64,000 bases of DNA from contig NZ_JAEQNB010000003.1 of the NCBI RefSeq assembly GCF_016722965.1, forward strand, positions 372,001 to 436,000. Direction: 5' to 3'. The DNA is from Tumebacillus amylolyticus. GTDB taxonomy: Bacteria; Bacillota; Bacilli; Tumebacillales; Tumebacillaceae. Below the pieces are notes generated by a model that ran no database searches, was not told the origin of the DNA, and saw only the letters and a program-made list of their open reading frames with translations. Shown piece by piece: positions 53,933 through 62,964 of this stretch; position 1 is the stretch's first letter, and each line of letters opens with the position of its first letter. Position numbers and translations under genes: made by a program.

Positions 53933-55516
53933 TTAGCGAATCAAACGGTTCAAAACGGGGATTCGCTTGATTTCTTCGCGCGTGATGCCCTTGATGGCCA
54001 CCATCACCGCGAAGAACACCACCGCCCCGATCCCGCCGCAGAGGATCACCAAAATCAGATTGGCGATCCGCTCGTTCGAGATGATGACGTCAAACGGAAT
54101 CTTGGTGATGATCCAGACCACGATTCCCATCAACACAGACGCCAGCACCGGTTTGCCAAAAATATCGTTGAACGCCAGCGGGACTTTGCCGATCTTCTGC
54201 ACCGAGCGGAAGTTCAAAATCGACGACAGCAAATAGCCGAGTACACTGGCAATCGCCGCACCGAAAATCCCGTAGAACGGCACCAGCGCCAAGTTCAACA
54301 CAGTCTTCAAAATCAAACCTGCAAACATATAGCGGATCGGCAGGTACATGTGTCCGAGCGCTTGCAAAATATAGGCTGTGACCAGCTCAAACGACGAGAA
54401 GATCGCCATCAGCGAAACCATGGCAATCGTATCCGAACCTGCCGTGTCTTTGAACAACGTGATGTCGATAGGACCTGCCAGCAACAGGATGCCCGCCGCG
54501 ACAGGGAACGAGAAGAACGAGGTCAAACGGTAGGACATCAACACGCGCTCATTGCGCAGCTGTGTGTTTTTTTCTGCAATCGCTTGGGTGATGGCAGGCA
54601 TCAGAGACAAACCGATGGCAGTCGCAAGCGACAACGGCATCGCAATCAAACGCAACGCCCGCGCCGTGAAGATCCCAAACTCCGAGTCGGCAGCATGTTG
54701 CGAGAGGTTCATCCCCCACATCAACATGTTGGTGATCGTCAAGTTGTCTACGTTTTGAGACAGTGGCAAGACGAGCGATGACAGCGAGATCGGCAGTGCC
54801 ACCACTGCGATTTTTCGGAAAATCTGCTTGTTGCTCATGCCCGAAGGCTTGGTGATCTTGGCTTTGTTCGCCCGGCGAATGCGAACGACATGACGGGCGA
54901 GGTAAAACACGCTGACCGCAGCACCGAGGACGCCGGAGAACGTTGCGACCGCCGCCGTCCAATTGTCCGGAGCGTTCATTTGTTTAAACGCGTAGACACC
55001 GCCAAGGATCGCGAGTGAACGCACCAACTGCTCTAATACTTGCGAAGAGCCGGAGACCCCCATCTCTTGGTGCCCTTGCAAATACCCGCGCATCGCGGCG
55101 AGCAACGGCACGACCAGCAGCGCAAACGACAACGCCCGGATCGCGGTGGATGCCGCGTAGTTGCCGACGATGAGCGCAATGACACCGCCCAGTGCGAACA
55201 TGATCGCCCACATGACGACCCCCGCCAATGTCATGTACCGCGCCCCCACGCGGTAGATTTGATCGGCGGCCGCATAATCCCGCATGGCGTTGCGCTCCGC
55301 AATCAGTTTGGAGATCGCAAGCGGGATGCCTGCCGTCGTCACCGTCAAGATGATGACGTAGATCGCATAGGCGTGCTGATACAACGCCATGACATAGTCG
55401 TGCGCCATGTTCTGCAGCGGCACGATGTAGACGATGCCCAACACCTTGGAGATCATCCCGGCCAAAGCCAACGAGAAGGCTCCGGCGACCAATCCTTTTT
55501 TTGCAGTTGAAGACAT
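53933..55516 (-). CDS. SpoVB/MurJ-type polysaccharide flippase (YtgP-like)
   Basis: A 527-residue protein with about fourteen membrane segments from the MOP superfamily. The start KKGLVAGAFSLALAGMISKV and the YIVPLQNMAHDYVMALYQHA segment resemble YtgP/SpoVB of Bacillus, which are MurJ-type lipid II flippase candidates. Length and the basic loop RHVVRIRRANKAKITKPSG fit. Whether it works in growth or in sporulation cannot be told. It lies 19 bases upstream of the MFS gene, possibly in one mRNA. Confidence 0.8.
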   Translation of the reverse strand: MSSTAKKGLVAGAFSLALAGMISKVLGIVYIVPLQNMAHDYVMALYQHAYAIYVIILTVTTAGIPLAISKLIAERNAMRDYAAADQIYRVGARYMTLAGVVMWAIMFALGGVIALIVGNYAASTAIRALSFALLVVPLLAAMRGYLQGHQEMGVSGSSQVLEQLVRSLAILGGVYAFKQMNAPDNWTAAVATFSGVLGAAVSVFYLARHVVRIRRANKAKITKPSGMSNKQIFRKIAVVALPISLSSLVLPLSQNVDNLTITNMLMWGMNLSQHAADSEFGIFTARALRLIAMPLSLATAIGLSLMPAITQAIAEKNTQLRNERVLMSYRLTSFFSFPVAAGILLLAGPIDITLFKDTAGSDTIAMVSLMAIFSSFELVTAYILQALGHMYLPIRYMFAGLILKTVLNLALVPFYGIFGAAIASVLGYLLSSILNFRSVQKIGKVPLAFNDIFGKPVLASVLMGIVVWIITKIPFDVIISNERIANLILVILCGGIGAVVFFAVMVAIKGITREEIKRIPVLNRLIR

Positions 55517-55601
55517 GTATGGTTTTCCCCAGTCTATGTAGCGATTTGATTGCCTAAATTCCAGTCTACCACATCCAACCTCCCCTAGTCCTCCTGTTCA
55601 C

Positions 55602-55634
55602 AAAAAAGCCCCACTCCGTTTAGACGGAATGGGG
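55602..55634 (-). terminator. hemZ terminator overlapping the stop codon
   Basis: CCCCATTCCGT/ACGGAGTGGGG hairpin and T-run on the minus strand; the hemZ stop (55620-55622) lies in its loop. Confidence 0.85.
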
Positions 55635-57125
55635 AACGAACACTTCACGCAGGGCTTTGAGTTTTTTCTCGATCACGCTGTCGACCGAATCAACGTACGC
55701 TTTCGGTTCCTTGGCGTTGTAGACATGGCTTAGGAACTCGCCTTTGCGGTAGAGTTTCGACGACGCACCTCCGCCAAGGCCGATGATCGTCTGACGCTCC
55801 TCCATGATCGCGATGTTGTAGATCGAGTCCATGCCGGGCTTTGCGTAGCCGACGTTTTCCAAGTTGCCGAGGATGTCCTTCTGACGATAGACGTAGTAGG
55901 GATGGTAGCCCATTCCCCTCGCCCACTCAGCGGTTTCCGCCATCATCCGGCGCACGATGCGCGTGTGCGGAATCTCATATTGCTCACGCTCTTTGTTGAC
56001 CACGGCGGTCCGTTTGAACGACATCGTATGGACCGTCACCGAGTCCGGGTTCAGCGCTTCGATACGCGCACGCGTATGGCGGACGTCGTCGAGATCTTCC
56101 CCCGGCAGGCCGAGAATCATGTCCATGTTGATGTTCTCAAAGCCCGCTTCTTTGACGAGATGGAAGCGCTTGTCCACGATGTCCGGCGTGTGGCCGCGAC
56201 CGATCGTTTTGAGCGTCTCCGCCTTGAACGTCTGCGGGTTGACCGAGATGCGGTTAACGCCGTAGCGACGCATCACTTCGATTCGCTCCGGGGTAATCGT
56301 ATCCGGGCGGCCAGCTTCCACCGTAAATTCTCGCCACGGTTTTGCATTCGGGATGTGAGCATAGATCGCCTTCATGACGCGCTCCATCTCCGGCGCTTTC
56401 AGCGATGTCGGTGTACCGCCCCCCAGATAGACAGACGTCACCGGAATGCTGTGCTCGTGCAAAAACGCGCCAATCGCCGCGAATTCACGATCCAACGCAT
56501 CGAGAAACGACGGCGCATACGTGGCTTTGTCCTCCATCGAGTACGCCGGGAACGTGCAATACGCGCAATGGGTCGGGCAGAACGGGATGCCGACGTAGAT
56601 GGAAACTTCTCGGTCGATCTCATACAGGTCGGGCATCGTCTGGATCTGCGCATCGGCGATCTCCAGCAAGAGTTCAATTCGCTCCTCTGAAATCGCATGC
56701 TCCGTGCGGAGCTTTTCCCGAATCGAGGCGTTGTTGTGGCCCTGTTCGCGCATGTTGTGAACGAGCTTCAACGGGCGCACGCCAAACAAGATGCCCCACG
56801 GTTGGTGCTCACCGGTCAACTTCTCCAACACGTCGTGAAGCGCGCGCAACGTGGCGGACTTGCCGCGTTTTTGCATGATGTTAGGAGTTGCGTTCGCTTC
56901 CACCTGTTTGGTGAAAAAGCTCCGGTAGCTGCGACCGTCGCGACGGTCGTGCAATTCGGTTCGTGCAGTAACAGAGGCTGCTCCCTCCTCTGTCCAAGTT
57001 CTTATGAAAAGCGCCGCGTCTGCCTGTTCATCGAATACCACTTCCTCTTCCTCGAAGAACAGGTGGACCAAGCGTTCCGTTTCGCTTTGGTACTTCGGGT
57101 TGCCAAGCTCGATGGCGATCCGCAT
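55620..57125 (-). CDS. hemZ: Radical SAM protein HemZ (coproporphyrinogen dehydrogenase-like)
   Basis: A 501-residue radical SAM protein. The cluster motif CPTHCAYC (Cys183, 187, 190) is preceded by a ~170-residue N-terminal domain peculiar to HemZ; ITPERIEVMRRYGVNRISVN and INMDMILGLPGEDLDDVRHT follow. HemZ has been regarded as an oxygen-independent coproporphyrinogen III oxidase homologue, but its real reaction is uncertain. ATG 57125 has GGAGGTG six bases upstream. It follows the 57-residue gene at 57175 by 49 bases. Confidence 0.88.
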   Translation of the reverse strand: MRIAIELGNPKYQSETERLVHLFFEEEEVVFDEQADAALFIRTWTEEGAASVTARTELHDRRDGRSYRSFFTKQVEANATPNIMQKRGKSATLRALHDVLEKLTGEHQPWGILFGVRPLKLVHNMREQGHNNASIREKLRTEHAISEERIELLLEIADAQIQTMPDLYEIDREVSIYVGIPFCPTHCAYCTFPAYSMEDKATYAPSFLDALDREFAAIGAFLHEHSIPVTSVYLGGGTPTSLKAPEMERVMKAIYAHIPNAKPWREFTVEAGRPDTITPERIEVMRRYGVNRISVNPQTFKAETLKTIGRGHTPDIVDKRFHLVKEAGFENINMDMILGLPGEDLDDVRHTRARIEALNPDSVTVHTMSFKRTAVVNKEREQYEIPHTRIVRRMMAETAEWARGMGYHPYYVYRQKDILGNLENVGYAKPGMDSIYNIAIMEERQTIIGLGGGASSKLYRKGEFLSHVYNAKEPKAYVDSVDSVIEKKLKALREVFVPHSV

Positions 57126-57174
57126 GGGCTTCACCTCCAGTCACCAGTGTAACGTTCCACGACCGGATCGTCTA

Positions 57175-57348
57175 CTATCTTTGCAACTTCGTGCGCAGTT
57201 GTTGCACTTCGCGAGAGGTCAGGGCGAATTCCGTGGCGAGTTCGACGTCTTCGAGGTATGCCTGCTTTTGCAAAAAGTCGTGGAAATCCACGTTGAGAAG
57301 TCGTTTGTTCGTGAAGGCGGACACTTGTTGGTGGATGGTTTTGCGCAT
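57175..57348 (-). CDS. Small hypothetical protein upstream of hemZ
   Basis: A 57-residue basic protein starting MRKTIHQQVSAFTNKRLLNV, with AGGAGGTCTCCCAC before ATG 57348. A helix-rich C-terminus (ATEFALTSREVQQLRTKLQR) looks like part of a helix-turn-helix but no full DNA-binding fold is evident. It is 49 bases ahead of hemZ and could share its mRNA. Not recognised as a family. Confidence 0.6.
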   Translation of the reverse strand: MRKTIHQQVSAFTNKRLLNVDFHDFLQKQAYLEDVELATEFALTSREVQQLRTKLQR

Positions 57349-57502
57349 GTGGGAGACCTCCTTGGCGGCTGTGAGACTGCGAGTTTTGTCTGCTTCTAGC
57401 CTTCCCTGTCGGAAAGGAAACAATCGGTGTCGAAGGGCAGGAATCCCGATTTGACGGGACGAATAGGGGGTTCAAAACCCTGTGTCAGGAGGTACCTGTA
57501 CC

Positions 57503-59032
57503 GTGACTCGCAAACGTTGGATTCTGATCTTGGTGATCTGTTTCTCCCTGTTGTCCTCCATGATCGCGGCGGCCGCTGAAGGCCGTTTCGTGAAAGTGAT
57601 TGCCTACGATGTGAACATCCGCTCCGGAGCTTCCACCGAGGAGGGCGTGATCGGGCACGCTGACTACGGCGACCAATTCGAAGTGGTCACATCGGAAAAC
57701 GGTTGGTATCAGGTGCAGCTCGGCAAGGGACAGAGCGGGTGGATTCACGCCTCGTTGGTCAAAGAGGGCGGGCGATTTGCCACGTCCAATCCTGTGATTG
57801 ATGTGGCGCAATCGAAAGTCGAGAGTTTGAACGTGCGCGGTGGCGCGTCCACGTCATTTGAAATCGTCACAACGATCCAACCGGGTACGACCTATCCCGT
57901 GTTGCAACAAAACGCAGATTGGGTTCAAATCCGTCTGCCCGATGACCGGACAGGCTGGGTGTCGAAGCAATATGTCACGATGTCAGAGGGCAAGGCCAAA
58001 CCGAACGCCCAAGCGGAGCAAGAGCGTGCCACCGTGCTCAGCGACTCCGTGAACATCCGTGCTGACAACTCCCAGTCTGCCCCGATCCTCGGCACCCTCA
58101 AACTCGGTGACCTCGTGCAAGTGATCGAAGAGGGTGCGGATTGGACGAAGATCGATTGGCAAGGCAAGGAAGCGTACGTCAAAGCTCAGTATCTCAAATT
58201 GCCGGGCAAGCCCTCCCCTGTCAAAGACACGTTGCCACCGTCAAATGAACAATCAGACGTGACGCTCACGTTGCAAGACGCCACGAACTTGCGCAGCGGG
58301 CCGGGAACGAACTTCGCTCTGTTGGAAACAGGGGCTGCGGGCGCTTCGTACCCCGTGACGGGCAAGTCGGGCAATTGGCTGGAAGTTACGATGAAAAACG
58401 GACATACAGCGTGGATCGCCGGATGGTTGCCAAACGTGAGCGGCGACCTCTCCAAACTGCCGGAGCGCGGACAGTCGTTGGACGGGGTGTTGCACGGCAA
58501 AACCATCGTCCTGGACGCTGGACACGGCGGGTATGATGTCGGTGCGGTCGGGCGAGATACCGGCGTCTATGAAAAAGACCTCACACTCTCCCTCACCACG
58601 CTTCTCGCCAACAAACTAACTTCCACCGGCGCACGCGTGGTACTCACACGTTCCGACGATACGTTCGTGACGCTCGATGACCGCGTGCAGATCTCCAAGC
58701 GAGAAGACTGCGACATCTTCGTCTCCTTGCATTTCAACACCAACGCCAACCCGAATCTCTCAGGCACGATGACCTTCTATTACAACGAGGACGGCAAGGA
58801 TCACGACCTCGCCAACCGAATTCAGACACAACTCGTGAAGAACCTCGGCCTCCCCGATCTCGGCACGCGTTTCGGGGACTATTATGTCCTGCGCGAAAAC
58901 CCGCGACCCGCCGTACTGATCGAGACCGACTTTCTCACCAATTCCGGAGATGAGCAAAAAGCGAAAGACCCGAACGTCCAAGACAAGGCAGCAGAAGCTG
59001 TTTTTCAAGCGCTGGTTGACTATCTCAAGTAG
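57503..59032 (+). CDS. N-acetylmuramoyl-L-alanine amidase with four SH3b domains (YrvJ-like)
   Basis: A 509-residue secreted wall hydrolase starting at GTG 57503 (AGGAGG ten bases upstream). Signal peptide 1-27; four SH3_3 repeats at ~31-90, 95-160, 175-237 and 253-310, each with a xxNVRxGxST-type motif (for example VNIRSGASTEEGVIG); then Amidase_3 from ~330 to the end with zinc and catalytic residues in LDAGHGGYD, GVYEKDLTL, SLHFNTNAN and VLIETDFLTN. It cuts the bond between MurNAc and the stem peptide. Position near hisS matches yrvJ of Bacillus; it is divergent from the small gene and hemZ. Confidence 0.9.
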   Translation: MTRKRWILILVICFSLLSSMIAAAAEGRFVKVIAYDVNIRSGASTEEGVIGHADYGDQFEVVTSENGWYQVQLGKGQSGWIHASLVKEGGRFATSNPVIDVAQSKVESLNVRGGASTSFEIVTTIQPGTTYPVLQQNADWVQIRLPDDRTGWVSKQYVTMSEGKAKPNAQAEQERATVLSDSVNIRADNSQSAPILGTLKLGDLVQVIEEGADWTKIDWQGKEAYVKAQYLKLPGKPSPVKDTLPPSNEQSDVTLTLQDATNLRSGPGTNFALLETGAAGASYPVTGKSGNWLEVTMKNGHTAWIAGWLPNVSGDLSKLPERGQSLDGVLHGKTIVLDAGHGGYDVGAVGRDTGVYEKDLTLSLTTLLANKLTSTGARVVLTRSDDTFVTLDDRVQISKREDCDIFVSLHFNTNANPNLSGTMTFYYNEDGKDHDLANRIQTQLVKNLGLPDLGTRFGDYYVLRENPRPAVLIETDFLTNSGDEQKAKDPNVQDKAAEAVFQALVDYLK

Positions 59033-59040
59033 TGAAACGA

Positions 59041-59081
59041 AAAAAAGAACCCGGCCTCGTGAGAGGTCGGGTTCTTTTTTT
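59041..59081. terminator. Bidirectional terminator between amidase gene and codY
   Basis: AAAAAAGAACCCGGCCT/AGGTCGGGTTCTTTTTT hairpin between convergent stops. Confidence 0.9.
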
Positions 59082-59094
59082 GCAACCTATGATC

Positions 59095-59874
59095 TTACTT
59101 GTCGATGGCTTCGAGTTGATCGAGGAACAGCGGGTTGAGGACTTTGATGTACGTCCCTTTCATCCCGAGCGAACGGGATTCGATAACACCTGCAGATTCC
59201 AGCTTGCGGATCGCGTTGACGATAACCGAACGGGTAATGCCGACGCGGTCTGCGATTTTGGAAGCGACGAGCAGACCTTCGGAGCCCTCGAGCTCTTTGA
59301 AGATGTGCTGGATCGCTTCTTGTTCGGAGAAGGACAGAGATTCGAGCGCCATCATCACCATTGCGCGTTGACGAGCTTTTTCATGAATCTCTTCTTGCTC
59401 GGAACGGATGATCTCCATGCCGACCACGGTTGCGCCGTACTCGGAGAGGATGAGATCATCGTCGCTGAACTCCTTGTTCAGACGAGCGAGGACGAGCGTC
59501 CCCAGACGAGTACCGCCGCCGATAATCGGGACGATCGTGATGTTTTTCTTTTTAAAGACTTCGTTTTCTTCCGGAGAGAAGACGTAGAACGGGGATTTGT
59601 TCTCAACGTTTTTCTCCGTTTCGGTGTGCTTCAACAGGTTTTCGTTGAATTCGCCCGGGAACTTTTGATCAACGGTCATGATCTGGTTCCACTCAAGCGT
59701 CAATTCGTACTCGGCGAGACCGAAGCCGAGAATCTTGCCTGTCTTGCTGACTACGTATACGTTCGAATCGACCATGTCGCTCAGGAGCTTGGCCAACTCC
59801 ATGAAGTCCACACCGTTCGCCGCCGATTTTTGCAAGAGTCGGTTAAATCGCTGTATTTTTTCCAACAAAGCCAT
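59095..59874 (-). CDS. codY: GTP- and branched-chain-amino-acid-sensing transcriptional repressor CodY
   Basis: A 259-residue global regulator of growth-to-starvation genes. The N-terminal GAF domain (residues 1-155) binds isoleucine and valine, and the C-terminal winged helix contains ASKIADRVGITRSVIVNAIR (residues ~200-220), nearly identical to Bacillus CodY. Unlike the usual clpQY-codY order, codY here is alone between the amidase and a CPBP protease gene. AGCAGGTGACCTC precedes ATG 59874. Confidence 0.95.
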   Translation of the reverse strand: MALLEKIQRFNRLLQKSAANGVDFMELAKLLSDMVDSNVYVVSKTGKILGFGLAEYELTLEWNQIMTVDQKFPGEFNENLLKHTETEKNVENKSPFYVFSPEENEVFKKKNITIVPIIGGGTRLGTLVLARLNKEFSDDDLILSEYGATVVGMEIIRSEQEEIHEKARQRAMVMMALESLSFSEQEAIQHIFKELEGSEGLLVASKIADRVGITRSVIVNAIRKLESAGVIESRSLGMKGTYIKVLNPLFLDQLEAIDK

Positions 59875-59935
59875 GAGGTCACCTGCTATCTATGATTTTT
59901 GGTTTGATTTATTCTAACTAAGCAATCACATATAC

Positions 59936-59962
59936 ATTATGCCAAGTGAGAGTTGTTTTCAA
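59936..59962 (-). promoter_or_regulatory. Predicted promoter of codY
   Basis: TTGAAA (59962-59957) and an extended TGGCATAAT -10 (59941-59936 core) on the minus strand; the spacer is short (15 bases), which the extended -10 could offset. Confidence 0.35.
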
Positions 59963-60167
59963 GCGTTGGACAACCAAAACTAGCAAAAAACACGAAACTG
60001 TAACATAACCTTTGAAATTCTGTACCAGCGCTACCTCAACAATATTGACAGGGTCGGCCTACTTCTATACCTGTCTACCCAGAAAAGACGGAAAATTCAC
60101 TTGGAACAATTCTGATAATTCAAGGACGGTCTTACTATAGCAAGATTCTCACCGAATTGCAACCATG
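59963..60167. other. Intergenic stretch between codY and the CPBP protease gene
   Basis: From codY's start to the CPBP start (60330) are 455 bases with no convincing gene. A plus-strand TTGACA (60045-60050) with TATACC 15 bases on and the hairpin at 60168-60202 could bound an RNA of about 130 bases. I see no repeat or known RNA motif. Confidence 0.3.
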
Positions 60168-60202
60168 AAAAAAGCGATGAACCCGTAGGTCATCGCCCTT
60201 TT
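60168..60202. terminator. Terminator-like hairpin without an obvious gene
   Basis: GCGATGA/TCATCGC stem; six Ts on the minus strand and four on the plus strand. No minus-strand gene lies just upstream, so it either ends a small plus-strand RNA or is a leftover. Confidence 0.55.
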
Positions 60203-60329
60203 GAATGAATGGAGTGTTCATCCCCATTGTACTATGTCGTTCATAGCAACTACTAGTATAGGAGCATACTACTGGCTTGTCAACCAAAAATTATACGATT
60301 GTGATACACTGGCGATGGAGGGATGCAAG

Positions 60330-61058
60330 ATGAGAGAGTTTGTTGAACTGGTGCAAATGCATGAATGGTTGCTTCCGTTGTTGGGGGCTTTCTATATAAT
60401 ACAGCTTTTTTCGAACTCCGAAAGAGGAGTTCGAATCCCAGCGATGCTCGGGGTGGCAGTGGGGTTGGGAAGTTGGGCGCAGACCGGGACGATGGTCGGG
60501 GCCATGCAAGGATTGCTGTTTGGACTGGCGACGTTTGGTGCGGCGGTGGCCGCTTATGGCTGGCAGGTGCGTGTTTCGATCCGGAAGTGGGTTTCGCTTC
60601 GGATGTGGCGGGGAATTGGGTTCGGTGTGTTGTTTGGCGGGGTTCAATTGGGGATTGGGCTGTTGTTTTCGTATGTTGTGCAGAGGTTGGGCGGCTCGGT
60701 GGACGAGGGGTCTGTTCGCGAGATCGTGGAGCAAAGTCCGTGGCCGTGGTTGATCCCTGTGGCGGTCGGTGTGGCTGCGGGGGTCTATGAAGAGCTGGTG
60801 TATCGGAAACTGGCGGATGTATGGTTGAGTCGTTGGATGCCTGGATGGGCGGTTGTTTTGGTGTCGTCGTTCCTGTGGGCGTGTACGCACGGGACGGGTG
60901 ATGTGTCGCCGTGGTATCTGCGGTTGGTGGAGTTAGGATTGATTGTGGGGCCGTTGTCGTTTGGGTTTTATCGGAGATTTGGGTTGTTTCCCACAGTAAT
61001 TGCGCACGGATTCTACAATGCAGCAGTCGTACTTATTAGTGAAATTATTCTTGCTTGA
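60330..61058 (+). CDS. CPBP family intramembrane metalloprotease
   Basis: A 242-residue polytopic membrane protein. The CPBP/ABI signature is present: GVYEELVYRKLAD (EExxYR), SSFLWACTHGTG (FxxxH) and HGFYNAAV. Homologues include Rce1-like prenyl endopeptidases and bacteriocin self-immunity proteins; the substrate is unknown. The frame opens at 60201, but ATG 60330 (MREFVELVQ) has GGAGGG seven bases upstream. The gene is richer in G and T at third positions than its neighbours, visible as long GGG/TTG runs, possibly a sign of separate origin. Confidence 0.78.
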   Translation: MREFVELVQMHEWLLPLLGAFYIIQLFSNSERGVRIPAMLGVAVGLGSWAQTGTMVGAMQGLLFGLATFGAAVAAYGWQVRVSIRKWVSLRMWRGIGFGVLFGGVQLGIGLLFSYVVQRLGGSVDEGSVREIVEQSPWPWLIPVAVGVAAGVYEELVYRKLADVWLSRWMPGWAVVLVSSFLWACTHGTGDVSPWYLRLVELGLIVGPLSFGFYRRFGLFPTVIAHGFYNAAVVLISEIILA

Positions 61059-61110
61059 ATGAAAAAACAGCCTTACACTGTCCCCATACCCCGAAAGGAG
61101 GACCCCACTC

Positions 61111-61857
61111 ATGATCCCGACTACAGAAGCCCAAATCCTGTCCCACCTCCAACAACTCACCGAGGGACAGCAACGGTTGTTCGAAGGGCAGAAGCAGCTG
61201 TTTGAAGGGCAAACATTGCTCTCCGATCGATATGACCAACTTGCCCACGGCCAAAAGCTCCTCATGGAAGGCATGCAGCAACTAGCCGCCAATCAAGTAC
61301 AACTGGCAAACAATCACGAGCAATTGCGCCGCGAAATGAATCAACGTTTCGAAGAGCAAGACGTGAAATTCACCAAGCTCATTCAAGAGCAAGACGAGAA
61401 GTTTACCAAACTTCTTCAAGAGCAAGACGTGAAATTCACCAAGCTCATTCAAGAGCAAGACAGGAAGTTCACCAAGCTCATTCAAGAGCAAGACAGGAAG
61501 TTCACCAAGCTTCTTCAAGAGCAGGAGCAACGTTTCAACGCTCGATTTGACGCTTTCGAGGAGAAGTGGGATTCTCAATTCCAAGAACTGAAAGGCACCG
61601 TAGACGCGATTCTCGTTCGGGTGGACAACCTTGAAGTAAAAGCCGATACCCTCCTTGAACGCACGGAGAGCATCGAACAAGCAATGCGCGAACTGAATCT
61701 GGAAGTGATGGAATACTCACACCGAACTGAATTTGTTCTGCTTAAGGTCGAGCAAGTCCGCGACCACCTCTTGACCCCTAAATCCTCATCCCGTAAACCG
61801 TCCGCTCTCGCCACGCTCCAAGCAAATCGCCAAGACCTCGACTTCCCAACCGAGTAA
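61111..61857 (+). CDS. Coiled-coil protein with tandem 11-residue repeats
   Basis: A 248-residue, very Gln/Glu/Lys-rich protein predicted to be one long coiled coil. The N-terminus repeats LFEGQKQ-type units, the centre has five direct copies of an 11-residue unit like EEQDVKFTKLI, and the rest (DAILVRVDNLEVKADTLLER) is heptad-like. The tail (~220-248) is disordered. It has no signal peptide or membrane segment. It could be a structural or scaffold protein; similar proteins occur widely in Bacillales without known roles. AAAGGAGGACCCCACTC precedes ATG 61111. Confidence 0.7.
   Translation: MIPTTEAQILSHLQQLTEGQQRLFEGQKQLFEGQTLLSDRYDQLAHGQKLLMEGMQQLAANQVQLANNHEQLRREMNQRFEEQDVKFTKLIQEQDEKFTKLLQEQDVKFTKLIQEQDRKFTKLIQEQDRKFTKLLQEQEQRFNARFDAFEEKWDSQFQELKGTVDAILVRVDNLEVKADTLLERTESIEQAMRELNLEVMEYSHRTEFVLLKVEQVRDHLLTPKSSSRKPSALATLQANRQDLDFPTE
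61351..61515 (+). repeat. Five tandem 33-bp repeats inside the coiled-coil gene
   Basis: A GAGCAAGACnnGAAnTTnACC unit repeats five times at 33-base spacing, with small base changes. It encodes EQDxKFTKL(I/L)QE. In-frame length means copy number could change without frameshift. Confidence 0.85.
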
Positions 61858-61865
61858 TACACAAC

Positions 61866-61902
61866 AAAAAGGGACCCACTCCCGAGAGTGAGTCCCTTTT
61901 TT
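61866..61902. terminator. Bidirectional terminator between the coiled-coil gene and selD
   Basis: AAAAAGGGACTCACTC/GAGTGAGTCCCTTTTTT hairpin between convergent stops. Confidence 0.88.
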
Positions 61903-61904
61903 CC

Positions 61905-62960
61905 TTACGGTCGTACTGCGATCTTGGATGGATGGTCGTGTGTCACTTCACCCACCACGGACGCATACGCAATCCCGCGTTCATTCATCTGTGAAACCAT
62001 CGCGTCCGCTTCTTCTGCCGGGACAGAGATCAGCAGGCCACCCGAAGTCACGGCATCACAGAGGATGATCTTGGATGCGTCGTCCACACCTTCGAACAAC
62101 ACATCCTCACTCACCCATTCCATATTGCGAACCGTACCACCCGGGTAGACCTTCTGTTCCACAAGCGCCCGTGTCTCCGGGAGCGTCGGTACTTGAGACA
62201 CGTGCAACACAATCCCAACATCAGCGCCACGCGCCATCTCCAGCGCATGTCCCGCCAAGCCAAATCCCGTCACGTCCGTACACGCATGAACGGTAAATCC
62301 ATGCGCCACTTCGGCCGCCACTTTGTTCAACTCCGCCATCGTCTGCGTCACGAGAGCAATTCCTTCCTCTGTTGCCTTGCCGCGCTTGATCGCCGTGGTG
62401 AGAATCCCCACCCCAATCGGCTTCGTCAACACCAACTTGTCCCCCGGTTTCGCACCGGCGTTCGTCCACACCTTCTGCGGATGCACCGTACCGGTGACCG
62501 CCATGCCAAACTTCGGATCGACATCGTCGATCGAATGCCCGCCGAGGATCACAGCGCCCGCTTCACGGACTTTGTCCGCTCCGCCGCGCAGGATGTCGGC
62601 GAGAATTTTTTTGTCCAGCTTGGAGATTGGGAACCCGACGATGTTCAACACGGTAAGCGGCGTGCCGCCCATCGCGTACACATCCGACAACGCGTTCGCT
62701 GCAGCGATGGCACCGAACATGTACGGATCGTCCACGACCGGCGTGAAGTAGTCGACCGTCTGGACCATTGCCACGTCATCGTTCAATTTATAGACGCCCG
62801 CATCATCCGAGGTGTCGATGCCGACGATCAAGTTTGCATTCGGTACTTCATCTTTCGGTAGATGGCGCAAAACTTGCGCCAGGTCGGCTGGGCCGATTTT
62901 GCATCCTCAGCCAGCTTTTTCGGTCAGCAGAGTGAGTCGAACCGACTCGCTCGGCAACAC
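61905..62960 (-). CDS. selD: Selenophosphate synthetase, itself a selenoprotein (in-frame UGA)
   Basis: A ~351-residue enzyme that makes selenophosphate from selenide and ATP. Reading in one frame from GTG 62960, the codons give RLTLLTEKAG-U-GCKIGPADLAQVL, where U is UGA at 62907-62909, exactly the catalytic Sec/Cys position of SelD. The AIRS domains follow (DDAGVYKLNDDVAMVQTVDY; VILGGHSIDDVDPKFG; DVTGFGLAGHALEMA). Conceptual translation stopping at UGA would lose the active site. GTG 62960 is four bases after the selA stop; an ATG at 63041 with AAAGGAGG upstream, inside selA, is an alternative. Confidence 0.88.
62864..62880 (-). promoter_or_regulatory. Bacterial SECIS element of selD
   Basis: On the minus strand GGCGCAA-GTT-TTGCGCC forms a perfect 7-bp stem with a three-base loop that starts with G, 26 bases after the UGA (loop about 34). 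That fits the distance and loop rule for bacterial SECIS elements bound by SelB. Confidence 0.7.
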
Positions 62961-62964
62961 CGCG

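Noticed and set aside
62907-62909. selD read as a truncated gene or pseudogene because of the in-frame TGA
   Set aside because: The TGA is at the known Sec/Cys active-site position, followed by a SECIS-like hairpin, and selA is adjacent; selenocysteine explains it better.
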